This document shows positions 38,180 through 51,102 of a DNA stretch of 64,000 bases, piece by piece. The notes under the pieces are model-generated. The model ran no database searches and was not told the DNA's origin. It was given only the letters and a program-made list of their open reading frames with translations. The stretch is from Lethocerus indicus (taxonomy: Eukaryota > Arthropoda > Insecta > Hemiptera > Belostomatidae). Numbering within the stretch: the first letter of the stretch is position 1; each line of letters opens with the position of its first letter. The translations under genes and the position numbers were made by a program. The stretch lies in contig JACDQD010000010.1 in NCBI GenBank assembly GCA_019843655.1, positions 11,329,637 through 11,393,636 on the forward strand. Direction: 5' to 3'.

Positions 38180-41100
38180 CTAAACACAGAACTTCGATTC
38201 TATAAAAATTGTTCGACGAATTGGTATAAAAGAAAATCGACCCAACACCTGAAATTTTTTAGCGGTAAACATCTAGACTTACAAGCTAAAATAGTTTACA
38301 AGATATCCTTAAAGTAGTCAATAAAATAACAAACGCAAGAACAACTGAAAATATGTTGAATACTTGTGTTTTTCCTTTCTATTCTAAATTATTTTCTTCC
38401 TCATCGGGAATAATATATACAAATATATAAATGAGACTATTTGTATACTCTTACTGCCATTTAAGCTCGCGTACTTAACGTAAATAATGAAGCTACATTA
38501 CATTAAAAAATATTGGCACATATTTATACAAATTTTAAACGCCATGCACATACAAAACATACAGAAGCATTAATAAAGGTTTTAAACTTCTAAACGATTT
38601 ACAATAACGCAAATAATACTTGTGTCACTAAAAAATAATTGAATACAACATATAAAAGTTCAATTTGATTGCGGCGGTACAAAACATACAAAGATATTAA
38701 ATATAATCTCGATAATTTTTATGGAGTGAAAGACCTCTAATTGCCGAGCAATAAAACCACAGGGGTTAGGATACAGAAATTACCGAGATGCTATCTGGGG
38801 CGGGCCACGATTTAAATTAGATACATTTTTTATTGGCGGCCGTACTATCCCCACGTGCTTTATCTCTCGGCAATAAACCCGACTTTAAGGTTTCCCATTC
38901 CACCAATTAAAACTTATCAATTAGCAAATTATTAATCCGACCAAAAAGTATAATACCGAGCTAATAAAATACTGGGCCCGCACGTACAATTAGCGTTTTC
39001 TGAAAGTGGGGGGCGGGGAAACAAGTTTTCCCATTGAGACATGGAAGAGGAGGCCCCCCCCCCCACCATGACCAAGCTTGGTCCTTTTTCGGTCCCTGGG
39101 GATCTCCTGGCTGGGGCTAATTAGTTCTCGCGTCTCTCGGGGTTTTTTTATTAATAGCTGGCCCCTCTTCAAATCCGATCGGCGAGCATTATCATTTCAT
39201 TAATCAATGATATATAAGCAGTCATTAACAATCTCCCCTCCTCCACCACACCATCCGCTGGTCAGCGATAGCAACACGTACGCAGGCCCAGGACGCGTAT
39301 AACAAATCACAGCTTGGGCGTTGTGAAAATAAGATTTGTTTTTCTTTTGGTCCTTTTCCATGTTGGTTATTCCTAACCCGATAAATTGCGGCCCCGCGCT
39401 AAATCCAGCCTTAACGGGATTGGCGCGAGGCGGAACGTATCCACAGAACAGTTTATGAACCTCAATCTGGACCGGGGCCATGAGAGCAATCCGATTCATT
39501 AAATTACAATTAGATACCGTAACGACTGTCTCATTTATCGAGAACCTTATCTTTCAACGAATAGCTTGCATTCCGTGAAAGATTCTCAGGTGGGGTCACA
39601 ATTTTGCAATTACAGCGTGGAGGTAAACAAATAAGAAAGTATTAAAAACGGTGAAATACACATGCGATAAAATGGGCGCTGTACAGCTCACGAATTTGAA
39701 TCAGGAATTTAATATTCAAAACAGATGAATGTTTGTGGAACATTCCATTGCCAAAATTCATTTTGGCCTACCTCACAATTTAATAAATTAAAAAGGTTGA
39801 ATTGAAACTTTCATAAACCACACTGGAATGCGGTTATCGACAACCCGACGATACACAAGACAAACAAGACAGCGTACCAAGCACGGAGGCACTAATTTTT
39901 AATGCAACATTAATTACATTAATCTGTATACATTTATAGAAGCAAATCATTTATTTGAAAATCCGACCTTGTTTCCTTATAATCTCAATGTTATACCGGA
40001 AGTATCGCCCTTCCGGTTGTCTAAACGGTAGGAAATTGTAGCAAATGCAGATAAATAAAACAACGCACAACAGAAGACAAAAGCAATATATCTTCCGACA
40101 TAAGGAGTAAACAGGTGGCAATTCTCCAACTTAAAAAGCATACATTACAAACATAGACTTAGGGCATGCAAAAAAATATAGTGTGGATAATTTACCTTAA
40201 TTCATTCGACGGTTAAGAACTGGTCGGTTCCACTCGAATGAAGCATTGCAAACAGGAGAGAGAGAGAGAGAAAGAATTTAGTGTGTTCAGTTTATACGAA
40301 ATCCGAAAACTGGGACTGGACGTCAACAGATTTGGATCTGGGGCTATGACTAAGACGCAGGGTCAACAGAGATTGGGGCGGCCACTGTGTTATCTCAGGG
40401 CGGGCTATAAATGACGCCTCGGTCTCGTGTTACAGCCTGCGATTTAAATTTCGTAACGTTCGGAATATTCGGAAGCCCGCAAAAGAAAAGCACGTCCCCC
40501 CGGGATAGCTATTCTCATCCGAGATTAAGGCGTAGTTGAAGCTCAAGTGCAAACGGTTTTTAGAACTCGAACAAAGTTTTCAATCATTACCGGGGTTAGT
40601 TTCTCCCTTTTCTGGAGGACTGCTAAAATCAAGTTCGACTGATATCGATCTGAGTGATCGGACGTCATACTACCCACTAATTAATGCAAACTGACATCTC
40701 GCTTAAGATTTTAAGCTCGCTCACATTTTTGTATTCATGTATTGAAAGTAAGTCTATACATTTTTGTATTCCAAACGGACATTTTATCATTTACGTCCCT
40801 GTTCATGAAAATAACTGAAATATAACTGGAATTCAGAATTCCTTTCCTCCTCCACACGGATATGTGTTTCCCGGACAAAACGACCGCGTGAGTGGCGCCA
40901 AACGGAGACTACAACAATTTTCTAAGCAGTAACTAATTACTGTTACTATAAATAGTTAGGGTATTGACCAGCTAATTGATAATAGGGCCTTCACTATAAT
41001 ATGAGCACTTTGCCGATATTTATTTTAACATATGCTCCAATGGAGAAAGCGATATTAATGATTTGATATTGATTAATTAATAATTATTTTTTATGATTTA

Positions 41101-41281
41101 AATTTGTTATGGCACAAAATGGAGATGCTGGTGGCTTAACCGCTAGGTTCGTCCTGTTTTATGAGGGTATTCATCACAAAATAATTATAAGACTGTCACC
41201 ATATGATTTGATTGTATTTAAGGGTATATAGAAATCGTAAAACGGAAGTAATAAGGTAATCGAAAGTAATATATTACTTAC
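38180..41281 (-). other. Sowah intron 3 (about 3.1 kb) with one GC-rich island
   Basis: The intron runs from gtaagt to ...gtgtttag. Most is AT-rich. A GC-richer patch at about 38740-39130 contains an 11-base C run (39054-39064), and a second lies at about 39230-39480. A short GA run (40256-40270) is present. No coding signal was found. The patches could be intronic enhancers (inference). Confidence 0.7.
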
Positions 41282-41704
41282 GCATGCTTCAGGATCGGCG
41301 GTAATGGGCTTGGGCCTCTTTACGACCTCCTCGTTCTCCTTATTCTCCAGCTTCAGTTTGTCGCTACTCTTTCTCCTGGGCGGCACCGGCGGTGTATCCA
41401 CCTCTTTCTTGTGGGCCGGCGGTGTGGATAACTCCTCGGCTGCGGCCTGGTTACCGGGAAACGAGATCTCGGAACACTCATAGAACACGGCCTCGCCCGA
41501 CGAGCATCGGGAGAGTGTCGGGGCCGGGGATACCGGGAGCGGCGGAGGCGGCGACTGAGGCAGAGGAGGAGCGGCATGGGGGATCGCATATTCTGTAGAA
41601 GGCTTGGGGAAGACCAGGCTTGCATAAGTAACGCCCTGGGAAGCGTTGGTCGAAGGCGGAGGGTCGTTGCGGTACTTCTTTTTTAGAACCAAGTACTTTT
41701 CGCC
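41282..41704 (-). CDS. Sowah: Sowah exon 3: end of the SOWAH domain and proline-rich linker
   Basis: This 141-codon exon (residues 65-205) starts after the acceptor tttttattttcacag with GEKYLVLKKKYR, the closing strand of the SOWAH domain, and ends at the donor gtaagt in phase 0. The rest is a low-complexity linker. A proline-rich run (APPLPQSPPPPLPVSPAP, about 109-126) is followed by PPVPPRRKSS (about 169-178). That segment fits a class II SH3 ligand (PxxPxR) and is followed by a basophilic-kinase type RRKS site. Then comes an acidic and lysine-rich tail containing a KEN triplet and VKRPKP. GC content is clearly higher than in the flanking introns. Open frames on the opposite strand are shadows. 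Whether SH3 binding or KEN-mediated degradation occurs is inference; KEN could be chance. Confidence 0.93.
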
Positions 41705-44288
41705 CTGTGAAAATAAAAAGAACTCTAACCGTCATAAATGTTTTTAAATAACCGGAAGTGAGGCCGTTTATTTATCTTGAAGGTAAATAAGTACAATGGA
41801 GGTGGTGAACTCTGTTCTTTTAATCTGTAGGAGGGAAATTCAATTCCTCATGGGAGTAAGTAGATTAATTTTGTTCTAGAGGGTTACACGTTACGCCAGT
41901 ATTATCCCAAAACCTGTTTCAAAATTATATTGCAGGGAGGGCATTCCGGTATTTCATATATTGTAAAGAACCGCACCATAGTTGCATAATATTAAATACA
42001 CAAACTCAAATTTTATTTAATTCACCTAACACGGTTACAACATATTATACACTAATGTAAAGTACACGTATAGAAAACTACGAAATAATTATCCCGAACT
42101 ATTAAACCGAAGACCTACCATGGAAGCAAACTACATACCTCTTCAAAGCTTCACTTACTATATAAATTTAAGAATAAAAAAGAAAATTTAAATCTTGAAT
42201 GGGCACCCATCGAAGAGCTGTACCCAACAAATTCCTTTCATTGCGCAGACAAGATTAGATAACTTCTATTAGATTTCGTATTTCGATATGCAAAATGATA
42301 ACGATTCACTGCGTTTTTAGAATACCAAAGAGCTACGAATTAATTAAATAAGGATATTGTAATAAATTAATTAGCATCACAAATATACAATGGAAATATC
42401 CATCTAAAATACATTGATAAAGTCTCAAGTTGAAATATCAGCAGAACGACATTCCAATTTTCCAATATAATGTTGAAATAAACATTCTGCACTTATGCGT
42501 ATCGTATCATATTTATATCCTTTTTATAAGGCAAGAAAAAAACGCAAGTGATAAGGCGACTGCGTCCCTGAATTTCCTTTACAAGTCAACACAACGCTGC
42601 GTTCCTACTATGCGTATTTACCTTTTTCTAAAACATTTTCGACCAAAATGTCTCTACTTTTCAATTCCTTAAAATGTAAATGACGACCAGATTATTGAAA
42701 ATTGAAAGCTGGCAATCTGAGCACGACGAAAATGAGACACGAGACTACGAATTCTTTTAGGAAAGAGAACAGGCGGGAGGCAGACTGCACTAAATGACTG
42801 TAATAAAAAACTTTTCCACGCATATATTCTTATAAAATACGATCGGAAATTTCATTGTATAACATGGCGTTCGCGTGAGTTGGTCGATTAACAAATAGAT
42901 AAATTACTAAAAATAAATTTTATCATTGTTTGGTCAAGAATTATTATTAAAGACAAGGTATCAAAAACTTTAAAAATTATCAATAACTAAATTATGGCTA
43001 AATGTATTAATGTATAGATTTTAAAATGATCCTACAAAAAATAAGGATATTTGTCTGCAAAAAAAAAGGATTCCAGTGCAGTTTACATCTGTCTTGCCTA
43101 ATAATAAAATAAAATGTTGACATGAACAACCATATATGTCAGAAATATGTAACTTTTAAAACTATTTTCCTTGTTAATAATAGTAGGAAATCCATAATAA
43201 AACCATAAATTAACCATAATGAACCCATGAACATGCTTGGACATTGGGAGAACAGATTAAAATTCAGTTCTCCCTTATCTTTCAGTGATAAGTTGATTTC
43301 ATGATTGCAATGTACAAATGTTGCATGATGACAGAGAGGAATGTAAAGGACCACACTCAAAGACACTATAAGGTATAAGGTTGGCAGCACTGATTCATTT
43401 AAGTGTGAAATGACTCATCCATACTTCACAATGCTGTCGCACCCTATAAAATAAACTTTAATTGTGTTACAAATGAGCAACCCTTTGATTTTAGACAGCG
43501 GTTGGGTACTAATCGGCACCGGGAATAAATGAACCGCTCGGAGACAATGCAACTGCACAAAAAAACACAATCTTGGAGCACACACTGATACAATTCAACT
43601 GGCCGGCTTACAAGCTGAATACATTAGGCATGTATTGTATGTAAATAGGTTTAATTACATTGTTCCAATTGTTCATAAGCCCAAGAACGATAAAGGGCAT
43701 ATGAAATCAAAACCTACTACTATTATTGCATCATTATTATGCTACAACAGAAGAAAATGATACTTTTAAATCGATCAACTAAAGAACATATTAAAGTTCA
43801 GAATCAGCAGCCAGATCTGTACCTGATACTGTAACTTAGGAATTAAAACAAGTCAAAAGCATGTACGGTAATGAAAATGTTAAGTATCACCAATAAAACT
43901 GCACTATAAAGAAAACAGACACAATAAAACCACCATGAACTGCCAACAACCTACTATCCTAGTCCTATACAACCTACTGTCCTATACAACCGCACTTTTT
44001 CAGCTTATTGATGAAACATTAAATTCTGAAAATTGATAGAACATAATGCACATTGATGACAACACTGACACTATTAGAAACAACACAATGCCGATTACAA
44101 CATTCGCGCAACTCACATCTTCTTCAACAGGTTTAGAACCGGTCCCACCCATCGCACTGACTGATTTCAATTGAAACTCTTTCTGACTGATTATGAGTCG
44201 AAGCAATGATTAGATTAGGACGGAAGAATTAAATTCTCCGTCTAGATAAGACTCAAAGTAAACCGTGCATTAACTGTTAAAGACCCAC
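41705..44288 (-). other. Sowah intron 2 (about 2.6 kb)
   Basis: AT-rich intron from gtgggt to ...attttcacag. It includes a short open frame near 44000-44206 on the same strand, which has no family resemblance and is not needed because exons 2 and 3 join perfectly. I see nothing else in it. Confidence 0.8.
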
Positions 44289-44353
44289 CTCTTCATTTCG
44301 TGAAATTGTTGCCAGCGTATTCACAATCTCTTTGAAATGATTTCGAGCCTCAC
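44289..44353 (-). CDS. Sowah: Sowah exon 2: second half of the SOWAH winged-helix domain
   Basis: This 65-base exon completes Ser43 and encodes EARNHFKEIVNTLATISRNEE. It matches the family pattern in which the domain ends with an FKE-VNTLAT core followed by GEKYLVLKKKYR, which exon 3 supplies. The acceptor is ttttgtattacag and the donor is gtgggt, and the exon ends in phase 0. It is too short to be found as a free-standing open frame and was located by the family motif. Joined to exons 1 and 3 it gives an uninterrupted domain of about 70 residues. The 707-bp intron before it and the 2.6-kb intron after it hold no other coding segment that I can see. Confidence 0.93.
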
Positions 44354-45060
44354 CTGTAATACAAAAGAACCCCAGTAAATAAATGCAGAGGCACAAATTC
44401 AATCCCAATGTGTATCATGAAGTAATGGATTTTAAAACAATAACATGTCGCACAAAATATCACAGTAACATCTATTAGTATAGAATAAGCAGTAAATATT
44501 AAATTGAAATAAAAAAATTGTTAGTTATTATAAAAACAGAAGTAAGGAACATAAATTAACATGTTTTAATGCATTTTGTGATAATTTTTCAACATTACAG
44601 TTAACAGCAAGCAAAACACTTTAAAATACACACATAAGTAGTAAGCACTGTGGTTATGCAGGAGGTTACAATTTGGTAGGTAATTCATAGGTTAATTGAT
44701 TCTTATTATAAGTGTAGGTATTCACTTTTCTATGTATGAATGTATTGAATATAAATATGTATAGATTGATATGATATGTTAAATAACTTATATTATATGT
44801 TAGGAATATTATGATCAGTGTTACAACTTAATAAAAGTTAAAGATTAAGTAAGTTATATTTAACAAGGTTTATAAGGTATGAATTGATTCAATAGAATTA
44901 ATGCTGGCAATTTTGAATACCTACTGCATATCTGATGGCACAATAAGATTTGTTTTTAACTAAAAAATAGATGAAAGTAGAGAACAGGGGAGGTATTAAA
45001 GAGGTTATACGGACAGAAATTCTTCACAAGATTTCCTCCTTGTAATTGAATGAAACTCAC
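44354..45060 (-). other. Sowah intron 1 (707 bp)
   Basis: AT-rich intron from gtgagt to ...tgtattacag. I see no coding segment, repeat or regulatory cluster in it. Confidence 0.85.
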
Positions 45061-45187
45061 TCTGACTTTCGGGATTCGTCAATGCGACTTTGAAATGCTT
45101 CACAAGTTCATGGTTTGTCACTTTACCGCCTTTTTTCAATATAAAATCGCGTATTGACTCCAAACTGAAAGTACACGGGTCGGCCAT
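45061..45187 (-). CDS. Sowah: Sowah exon 1: start codon and first half of the SOWAH winged-helix domain
   Basis: This first coding exon encodes 42 residues plus one base. The start is chosen because ATG sits in a good context (GGATCATGGCC) and the protein begins MADPCTFSLESIRDFILKKG, matching the usual beginning of SOWAH family proteins. The segment KKGGKVTNHELVKHFKVAL is the signature of the N-terminal SOWAH winged-helix domain. The donor is gtgagt after ...NPESQ plus A (phase 1). The split codon AGT (Ser43) is completed by exon 2. Without splicing the frame soon leaves any family resemblance (EFHSITRRK...) and stops, which supports the intron. Family members carry this domain followed by two ankyrin repeats near the C terminus; their molecular role is poorly known, and a DNA- or protein-binding role for the winged helix is inference. 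Confidence 0.93.
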
Positions 45188-45300
45188 GATCCGGGCAACA
45201 GGCGACTCAACTGTGGCCGGCCTATCGATATACCGGCAGGAATTCGATATATCGACACCTCGATACGTAGCCTCGAACCGGTCGCCAGTCCGAATGTAGA
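45188..45300 (-). promoter_or_regulatory. Probable Sowah 5' UTR and core promoter with a DRE box
   Basis: The sequence immediately upstream of the Sowah ATG holds TATCGATA at 45223-45230, the DNA-replication-related element bound by DREF at many housekeeping-type insect promoters. A 12-bp palindrome tcgatatatcga at 45244-45255 and a further cgata at about 45261 follow. No TATA box is evident. The transcription start is not visible from sequence, and a non-coding upstream exon cannot be excluded. One other TATCGATA occurs in the window (17657-17664, inside intron 4), so the motif alone is not decisive; its position 36 bp from the ATG is what makes it notable. Confidence 0.5.
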
Positions 45301-48300
45301 GGTTTCATCGGCCGAAAGATGTTAGCGGTTTTTTACATTTATAATTGTACGTAATTCAATTGGACCGTAGTGATTCGCGACGGAAAAACGTCTACAGAAT
45401 CGTACCGTACAATTAATTAACGGTAAAAGTTTCTTTTTGAAATCGGGGACAGCAAAGGACAAAAACCATCCTCGTCACCTGCAACGACACTAAGGTAGGA
45501 TAAATATGTTCATTACTCTCCACTAAACATAATTACCTGTTTCCACACGTCTATTCCATGTTAAGAAACCTTAAAATAACCAAAATATACTGAAAAACCA
45601 AGTATATTTCGCTAGTTTATTGAAATAGTTATCTGAAATGTGCAGTCCGTAGCCCGCCTTCTCGTCCCGAGATGCAAGATCAGCGGTGCATTTTTCTTCG
45701 AATATTACTTCGTTTGTGTGCAAAATCTGATAAAACAAAATGATCAACTCACCTTTCGGATAACCATAGCGAAAATTAGTACCTACCATTTTAGGTTTTC
45801 AAGAGTTAAACAAATTATAATTTTCGCAGTATCAAGCCACTCGACCCTGGGCTAGGTTAGAAAAAATGCGCATCGACTTTTTTCAAGCGTAATCAACATA
45901 ACGAATCTTACCGTAATAATTGTCGTTCTCTTTTATATTGGGACATCCCTTCGCATATTTGAAAGTGTTTGTTCAAACAGACGGCCTGTCTCGGTTAATT
46001 TTGTTTGATCGCGACCGCATCAGGCCTCTTCCCATCGTTGATAGAATTTGCATCGCTCCTAATATCTCAATGAAGTACCTATCGAATACCAATGTCATTA
46101 ACAGCGACCAGTTAAACATGAAAATTGATACTGAACATCATCGAGGTAGTCTTACCTTGTATGGCTTCAAATATTTCGCTAATCAATCGTTTCTTAATGT
46201 ACTGTTGCTACATCCAAGTGGGGCTAGCCTCGCACACTGTAGCCTCATTGCAGGGAGGTTGACTCAATCATATACCGAGCGTACATACGACGCTTATTTT
46301 CCCGTTTTGTTAAAAAAATTCTCTAATCTCTCAAATCTAATCGAAATTAGATTGTGTAGGTAAATTTGGGTAGATTTCATAAATATTTTGCCTTCCACCG
46401 TATCATTGAGCACATACGTATTCTTTTTTTTCATAACAAGGACAAAGAATTTTTCTTTTATTTTTCCTTTTTTTTGTAATTAAACTTATTGTTTGTTGAA
46501 CATGTTCTCCGTATATTAACGCATTACGTGTACAATCGTAGAGGTTAATTACATTACTATTCATTCAAAAAGATACAAGGATTATAATATAGGAGACATA
46601 GAGGATAACACAGATGATGACGCGTGCAATATTTCATTTGAAATATGGCTCCGAAGAATACTAATCCTGTCTTGTTTACTTTCCTATAAATGGATTACAC
46701 GGTTGGTTACCAGTTGTCGATGATATTACTCCCCGTGCAAAACGCAGTATGATTTCAAAATGCCTCGCCCAATAATAAATACTCTTGTAAAGGGAACTCT
46801 CGAATGGTAGTCTTGAACAAGACTCGAAAGTAATAATTCCGATTTACATTCAAGTCGGCTAAAGAGCAACAGGTTGTGGGGTGGCCCGCGCGGCCATTCT
46901 TTGACGACGAGTACCACTCGAGCCACAGTAAACCCGGTAAACGACCAAGCTATATTCATTATACTATTCTTTTTTATGATTTAGGACCCACAGTCATTTT
47001 TATAAGTGAAATTCACCTGAAACTTTCTTTAATAAACCTCAGCAATTTAACCTTGTGTGCAGTAGCTTCTGTGCGGATTCTCAGGCCTGATTAGAATGGT
47101 AGTTTTCCCTAACGATGCACAGTTATAGGATTACTCATTGAAATTACATAAAACATAATATTCTCCACGTGACTATCTCGATATCGGCTACATTAAATTT
47201 GTTCTTAATTGACTCGTTCCATCGATACTACGTCTTGTGCAATCCCAGAAGAAACAGTTCATTAAACGAGTTTTATAACCTATTATCGAATTAATTAATT
47301 GTACATTATTATTGATTATTACTTTTATTGCACTAAATTATTGAAAGTTATTACTAATGACCAATTGAAAGAATATTTTTATATTCGCCCTTATAAACCA
47401 CAATAGGCCTTGAATGTAGTGTTATGGCCCGACGTACTATTATTACAGACCGCAAGAGTTTATTTCAGGTGCCAATAAATCAAAAGTTGTTGCCGTTTAA
47501 TAGGCATTCATTAAATAAAATTAATTACCGTTGTTCCGAGTAACTAATAGAATAGGCGTGCAAAACGTTTTCCGTCGGACATTCAACTTCTTTACAATTT
47601 TCGAAATGACGTACAGAATAAAATGGTGGGGTGGTTCTTCCAGTTTGCAATCCAGTATGGCCCCGAATCCAGCCGACCGCCCAAGTTATTTTTTATAACT
47701 AAGACTTCAGAATAATGAATTTGTTTGCGCCGCTGTTAAAACGCGCGAGAACAAAGTGCATCGGAAACAATTCGATTTCCGGTCCGGCCACGGCGCCTAT
47801 CCCAGGGAAATTCGCCGCCAGTTGGGAAATTTCATTTAATCTGTTTCGCAATTCGGGAGACGCCAGCCGGCTGTCGCAACCCGGCGTACGTCTAATTGGC
47901 CCAAACGGTTGGGTTGGGTTGCGACAAAACCTCGGTTTGTCTCCTTCTTGTGTTCGCACGGAAATTGGCCAAACTCGGTAATGTGAAGTTATCCCACGTC
48001 TTATTCTTAGTTGTGTTTTTTTGCGGTCAACGACCAACGGAAATAAAGGGTAAGTGACCGTGCGTCGTACGTGTGGACGACTTTCCAGAATATGCCGTCG
48101 GTGTTCACTGATGAATAATTTGCATGAATCAAAAATCTGTCTACTTTCTGACTTCACTTACAAATTTACTAACGGAATGCTATTTTGGTATTTTTAAATA
48201 CTTCACTGTCCTATAACTCTTGTTCATTTCACTTAGAACTCTCACGATATATCGTAGTTTGTATTGCAAACATTTCCTGAATTAGTCATTTCATTGACGA

Positions 48301-50899
48301 AATTAATTCTGTAAAAAACCAGGTCCAGTTTCCGTTCTATTGGTTCTGCGTTATTCGAAGCATATATATTCGGTAAAATGAACCGAGAGAACTGCTTATG
48401 CTGCATTACGGCTAGGCATTTTCTAAAAATGGAGTCCATTATTGCCGGGCGATGATTTGCATACACTGAATATACATTCGGCCCTCTCCATTAATATATT
48501 TTGTCCCGATCCAGGGGCCAGGGCGCGCTGTAGAAATTTCCATATTGTCTGCATATAAATTCAATAGTTAATTCAATGAAAATGTTTGGATACGATGTAG
48601 CCCGAGATATATATCGGCCGTTCCGTTTCATTGAACCGGTGTTTCATGCAACATCGACAGTATTTACGATGGCGTAGGGCGAGCCTTTAAAAATTTTACG
48701 AGGCGAAAAAAATACTTGTTTTCGTTTTATTCCTACAATTTCCCTTCATCTGTCCACACGTATCGAAGTATCTCTAATACTGGTACGAGTAGGTTCAGGA
48801 ATTCTGTTTGTTGGCCTTTTCTGCCGATTAATCTCTTCTGTTTTCATGAAAATATTAATCTGACCTTTACCTTTTATTTTTTTTGTACAATCAATTATAG
48901 CATAATTATGTGTACTAGAGTTGAGTGTATATTTCTCACTTGAATGTCTTGATAGAAGAGACCATCCAATGACGACACTTTTCACACATGAATAGTTTAG
49001 GGTTTCGGACCAAGTAGATCTCTAGGCCTGTGGCGTTTAAGCTTTAAGCCAACGCGGGGGGGATAATGGATGAGTAAGAGAGGAAAGGGACTGAACGAGT
49101 GCATTAATTAGGATGAGGAGAAAGGCGGGAGTGGAACTTCAGGAACCGGGATTTTGCGACTTCGTCGACTGTCGGTATGTTGAGGTCTTGGTGGATTGTG
49201 TGGTTAGAAATATACCGGGGAGCATTAAGGATGGTACGAAGGACTTTTGACTGGAATCTCTGGATGCGGGCGATATTAATCTGAAGAAGTTTTTCTTAAA
49301 TAACTAATATTTTATATTACACGACGAATGATTAAGGAAGCGATCGGTAGTATATATCCGAGATGTTTCATTGTTTTATTTGATTCACAATTTTTATTTA
49401 GTTGGTTGGATCAATGTAGTTATGTGATTTGTTATGGATGAATAATAAGTATGTGCCGCAACATATTTATTGCAAACTAGTCCAAATACAGAATAAATCA
49501 CAAACAAAGCTGTAGGTGTGAGAAAATCGTGATGATATTCTCAGCCCTTACGGTCGCCCCAACAAATACCTTGAACTATAAAGGTTAAATTACTGACCCT
49601 GCTACCTAACTCCTCGCTACTTGCTCCTTGCTTAAACGGTAGTTATAAACTGCTAGCAGACCCCCCAGAGGAGACTATAGGGTATCGGGTTGCACTCGGT
49701 GGCTCAGGGGGCACTTTTCAGGTCTAGTAGCCATTATTTTTTCTCCACGCGTTTTTCGCCAGAGAAAAGCCGTCTTCGGCTTGTTACTCTTGCTCTGAAG
49801 AGGAATCCGCTGACGGCCGAAGACCACCGGCCTCGCGAAGCCAATTGCACACGCGAGTAATAAAACGTTTAAACTGCGCAATTCTGTCGAGCCCATAAAA
49901 TTCCAATTTGCATTTGAACCAAGTGTAGGACTCTTAGGGCCCAATGACCCTGGTCACCGTGTCGGGAATATATCTCTCGCATCTTTTACACGCCCTTTCG
50001 AGAGTGCATTTTTATACCGTGATAATTAATGGAGAATTAATTGATCTCATTTGCCCATGTTCTGACCTGAGCCCTCAGTATTATTTCGTTTAAGGCCGTA
50101 TCAACTCTCATTTTAAATAAAAATAGGATTTAGAAATTTACTTTAGTTTAGCATCATAGTCAGTAACATAAATATTGTCAGTTGTTCTTATGATATAAAT
50201 TTGCAAGAAGCGAGTGTACTCACTGTTTTTCGGGAATAATCCCGCCGGTCGTACTTAATATTCTTGAGGAAGGGTTTTGCCTCCAGCATTAAGATGTAAA
50301 AATAAGTGCATAATATCGCTACATTTTATTCGCTCCTTTTCCATAATCGGCGGGTTCCGAGGCGTCAGAAAATTTTAAAATCTATAAAATTATTCGGTTT
50401 AAGACGGGGGGCGGGGATATTCTATTTTCCTTTATGACGGCGTATCCCCATGGGGGCAGGGCTCTCACAATTCGCCACCCGCTGCGGGAGCCACGGTGAT
50501 ATTTGAATTTATTCAAGGAAACCCGACACCCCGGAGGAGGCTACCACTAAACAAACACAAGTGGCTGACGTTTAGTAACGGAAAAAAGAGAAACGTACGG
50601 GAAACATTATAGCGCCGGCTTGGGTTACCGTACAGAATTTTTAGAAACAGTGGATCTTGATAACTCGCGGGTATTTGATGAGGCCACACGATTGCATCAG
50701 CCCCTTCGCGTCTGTCCCGTTGATTTCGATTGAAACCGTACTGCGGTTTATTTCTCGAACAAAATAAAATTTATTTGTGCTCGTAATGTAAAAATAGCGT
50801 AGAGCTTTGCGCGACCCGTTTTAAGCGGAAAATGAAATCTTGATATCCGAAGTAATTTATGGACCGACGCGTAATTATTTCGTAAGTTTTATCTCTGAG

Positions 50900-50941
<42 letters not shown>

Positions 50942-50949
50942 AAAAATTA
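45301..50949. other. Divergent intergenic region; no gene recognised
   Basis: The stretch lies between the minus-strand Sowah start and the candidate plus-strand gene. A 147-codon frame (45920-46363, plus) starts only at TTG and has no recognisable domain, and the 152-codon minus frame at 47699-48157 overlaps a CG-rich patch open on both strands (47715-48060). Neither is called. (TA)17 lies at 50904-50937. No other features were seen. Confidence 0.5.
50904..50937. repeat. (TA)17 microsatellite
   Basis: Uninterrupted alternating T and A over 34 bases, about 110 bp upstream of the plus-strand start codon. Confidence 0.95.
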
Positions 50950-51044
50950 AGTTAAACATCGACTGCGTAGTAACTTTACTCCGCTTTTCCGAATTGCTTG
51001 CGTGAGAACCGCCCGATTGGTCACTTTGATTGTTCGGATTAAGG
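50950..51044 (+). promoter_or_regulatory. Probable promoter and 5' UTR of the plus-strand gene
   Basis: An inverted CCAAT box (GATTGG, 51015-51020) lies 25 bp before the ATG, and the start itself is in AAGGATGGCGGCC, which resembles the YY1/Pho-type motif (AAnATGGCGGC) often seen at translation starts close to promoters. A second CATTGG lies inside exon 1. CG density rises here relative to the AT-rich flanks. The transcription start is not visible. Confidence 0.4.
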
Positions 51045-51102
51045 ATGGCGGCCTCATTTTCTGGTTCCGAGTCCCATTGGTCGCCTAAATACTCACTAAG
51101 TA
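51045..51102 (+). CDS. Unrecognised plus-strand gene, candidate exon 1 (start codon)
   Basis: ATGGCGGCC opens a 19-codon exon, MAASFSGSESHWSPKYSLS, ending with one base (A) at a consensus donor gtaagtac (phase 1). The start is favoured by its Kozak-like context and promoter-type flanks. The split codon becomes AGG (Arg) when joined to exon 2 at 53435, where this is a reading frame without stops. I do not recognise the product. The sequence is Ser-rich and looks unstructured. An open frame on the opposite strand (50903-51133) also looks peptide-like but begins in a TA repeat and has no splice support. Confidence 0.5.

Noticed and set aside
44000..44206. Open frame between Sowah exons 2 and 3 on the same strand
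   Set aside because: Exons 2 and 3 join directly to give the complete SOWAH domain, so an extra exon would disrupt it. No acceptor/donor pair in phase.
45920..46363. 147-codon plus-strand frame
   Set aside because: It starts only at TTG; the first ATG is well inside. No domain, no splice support.
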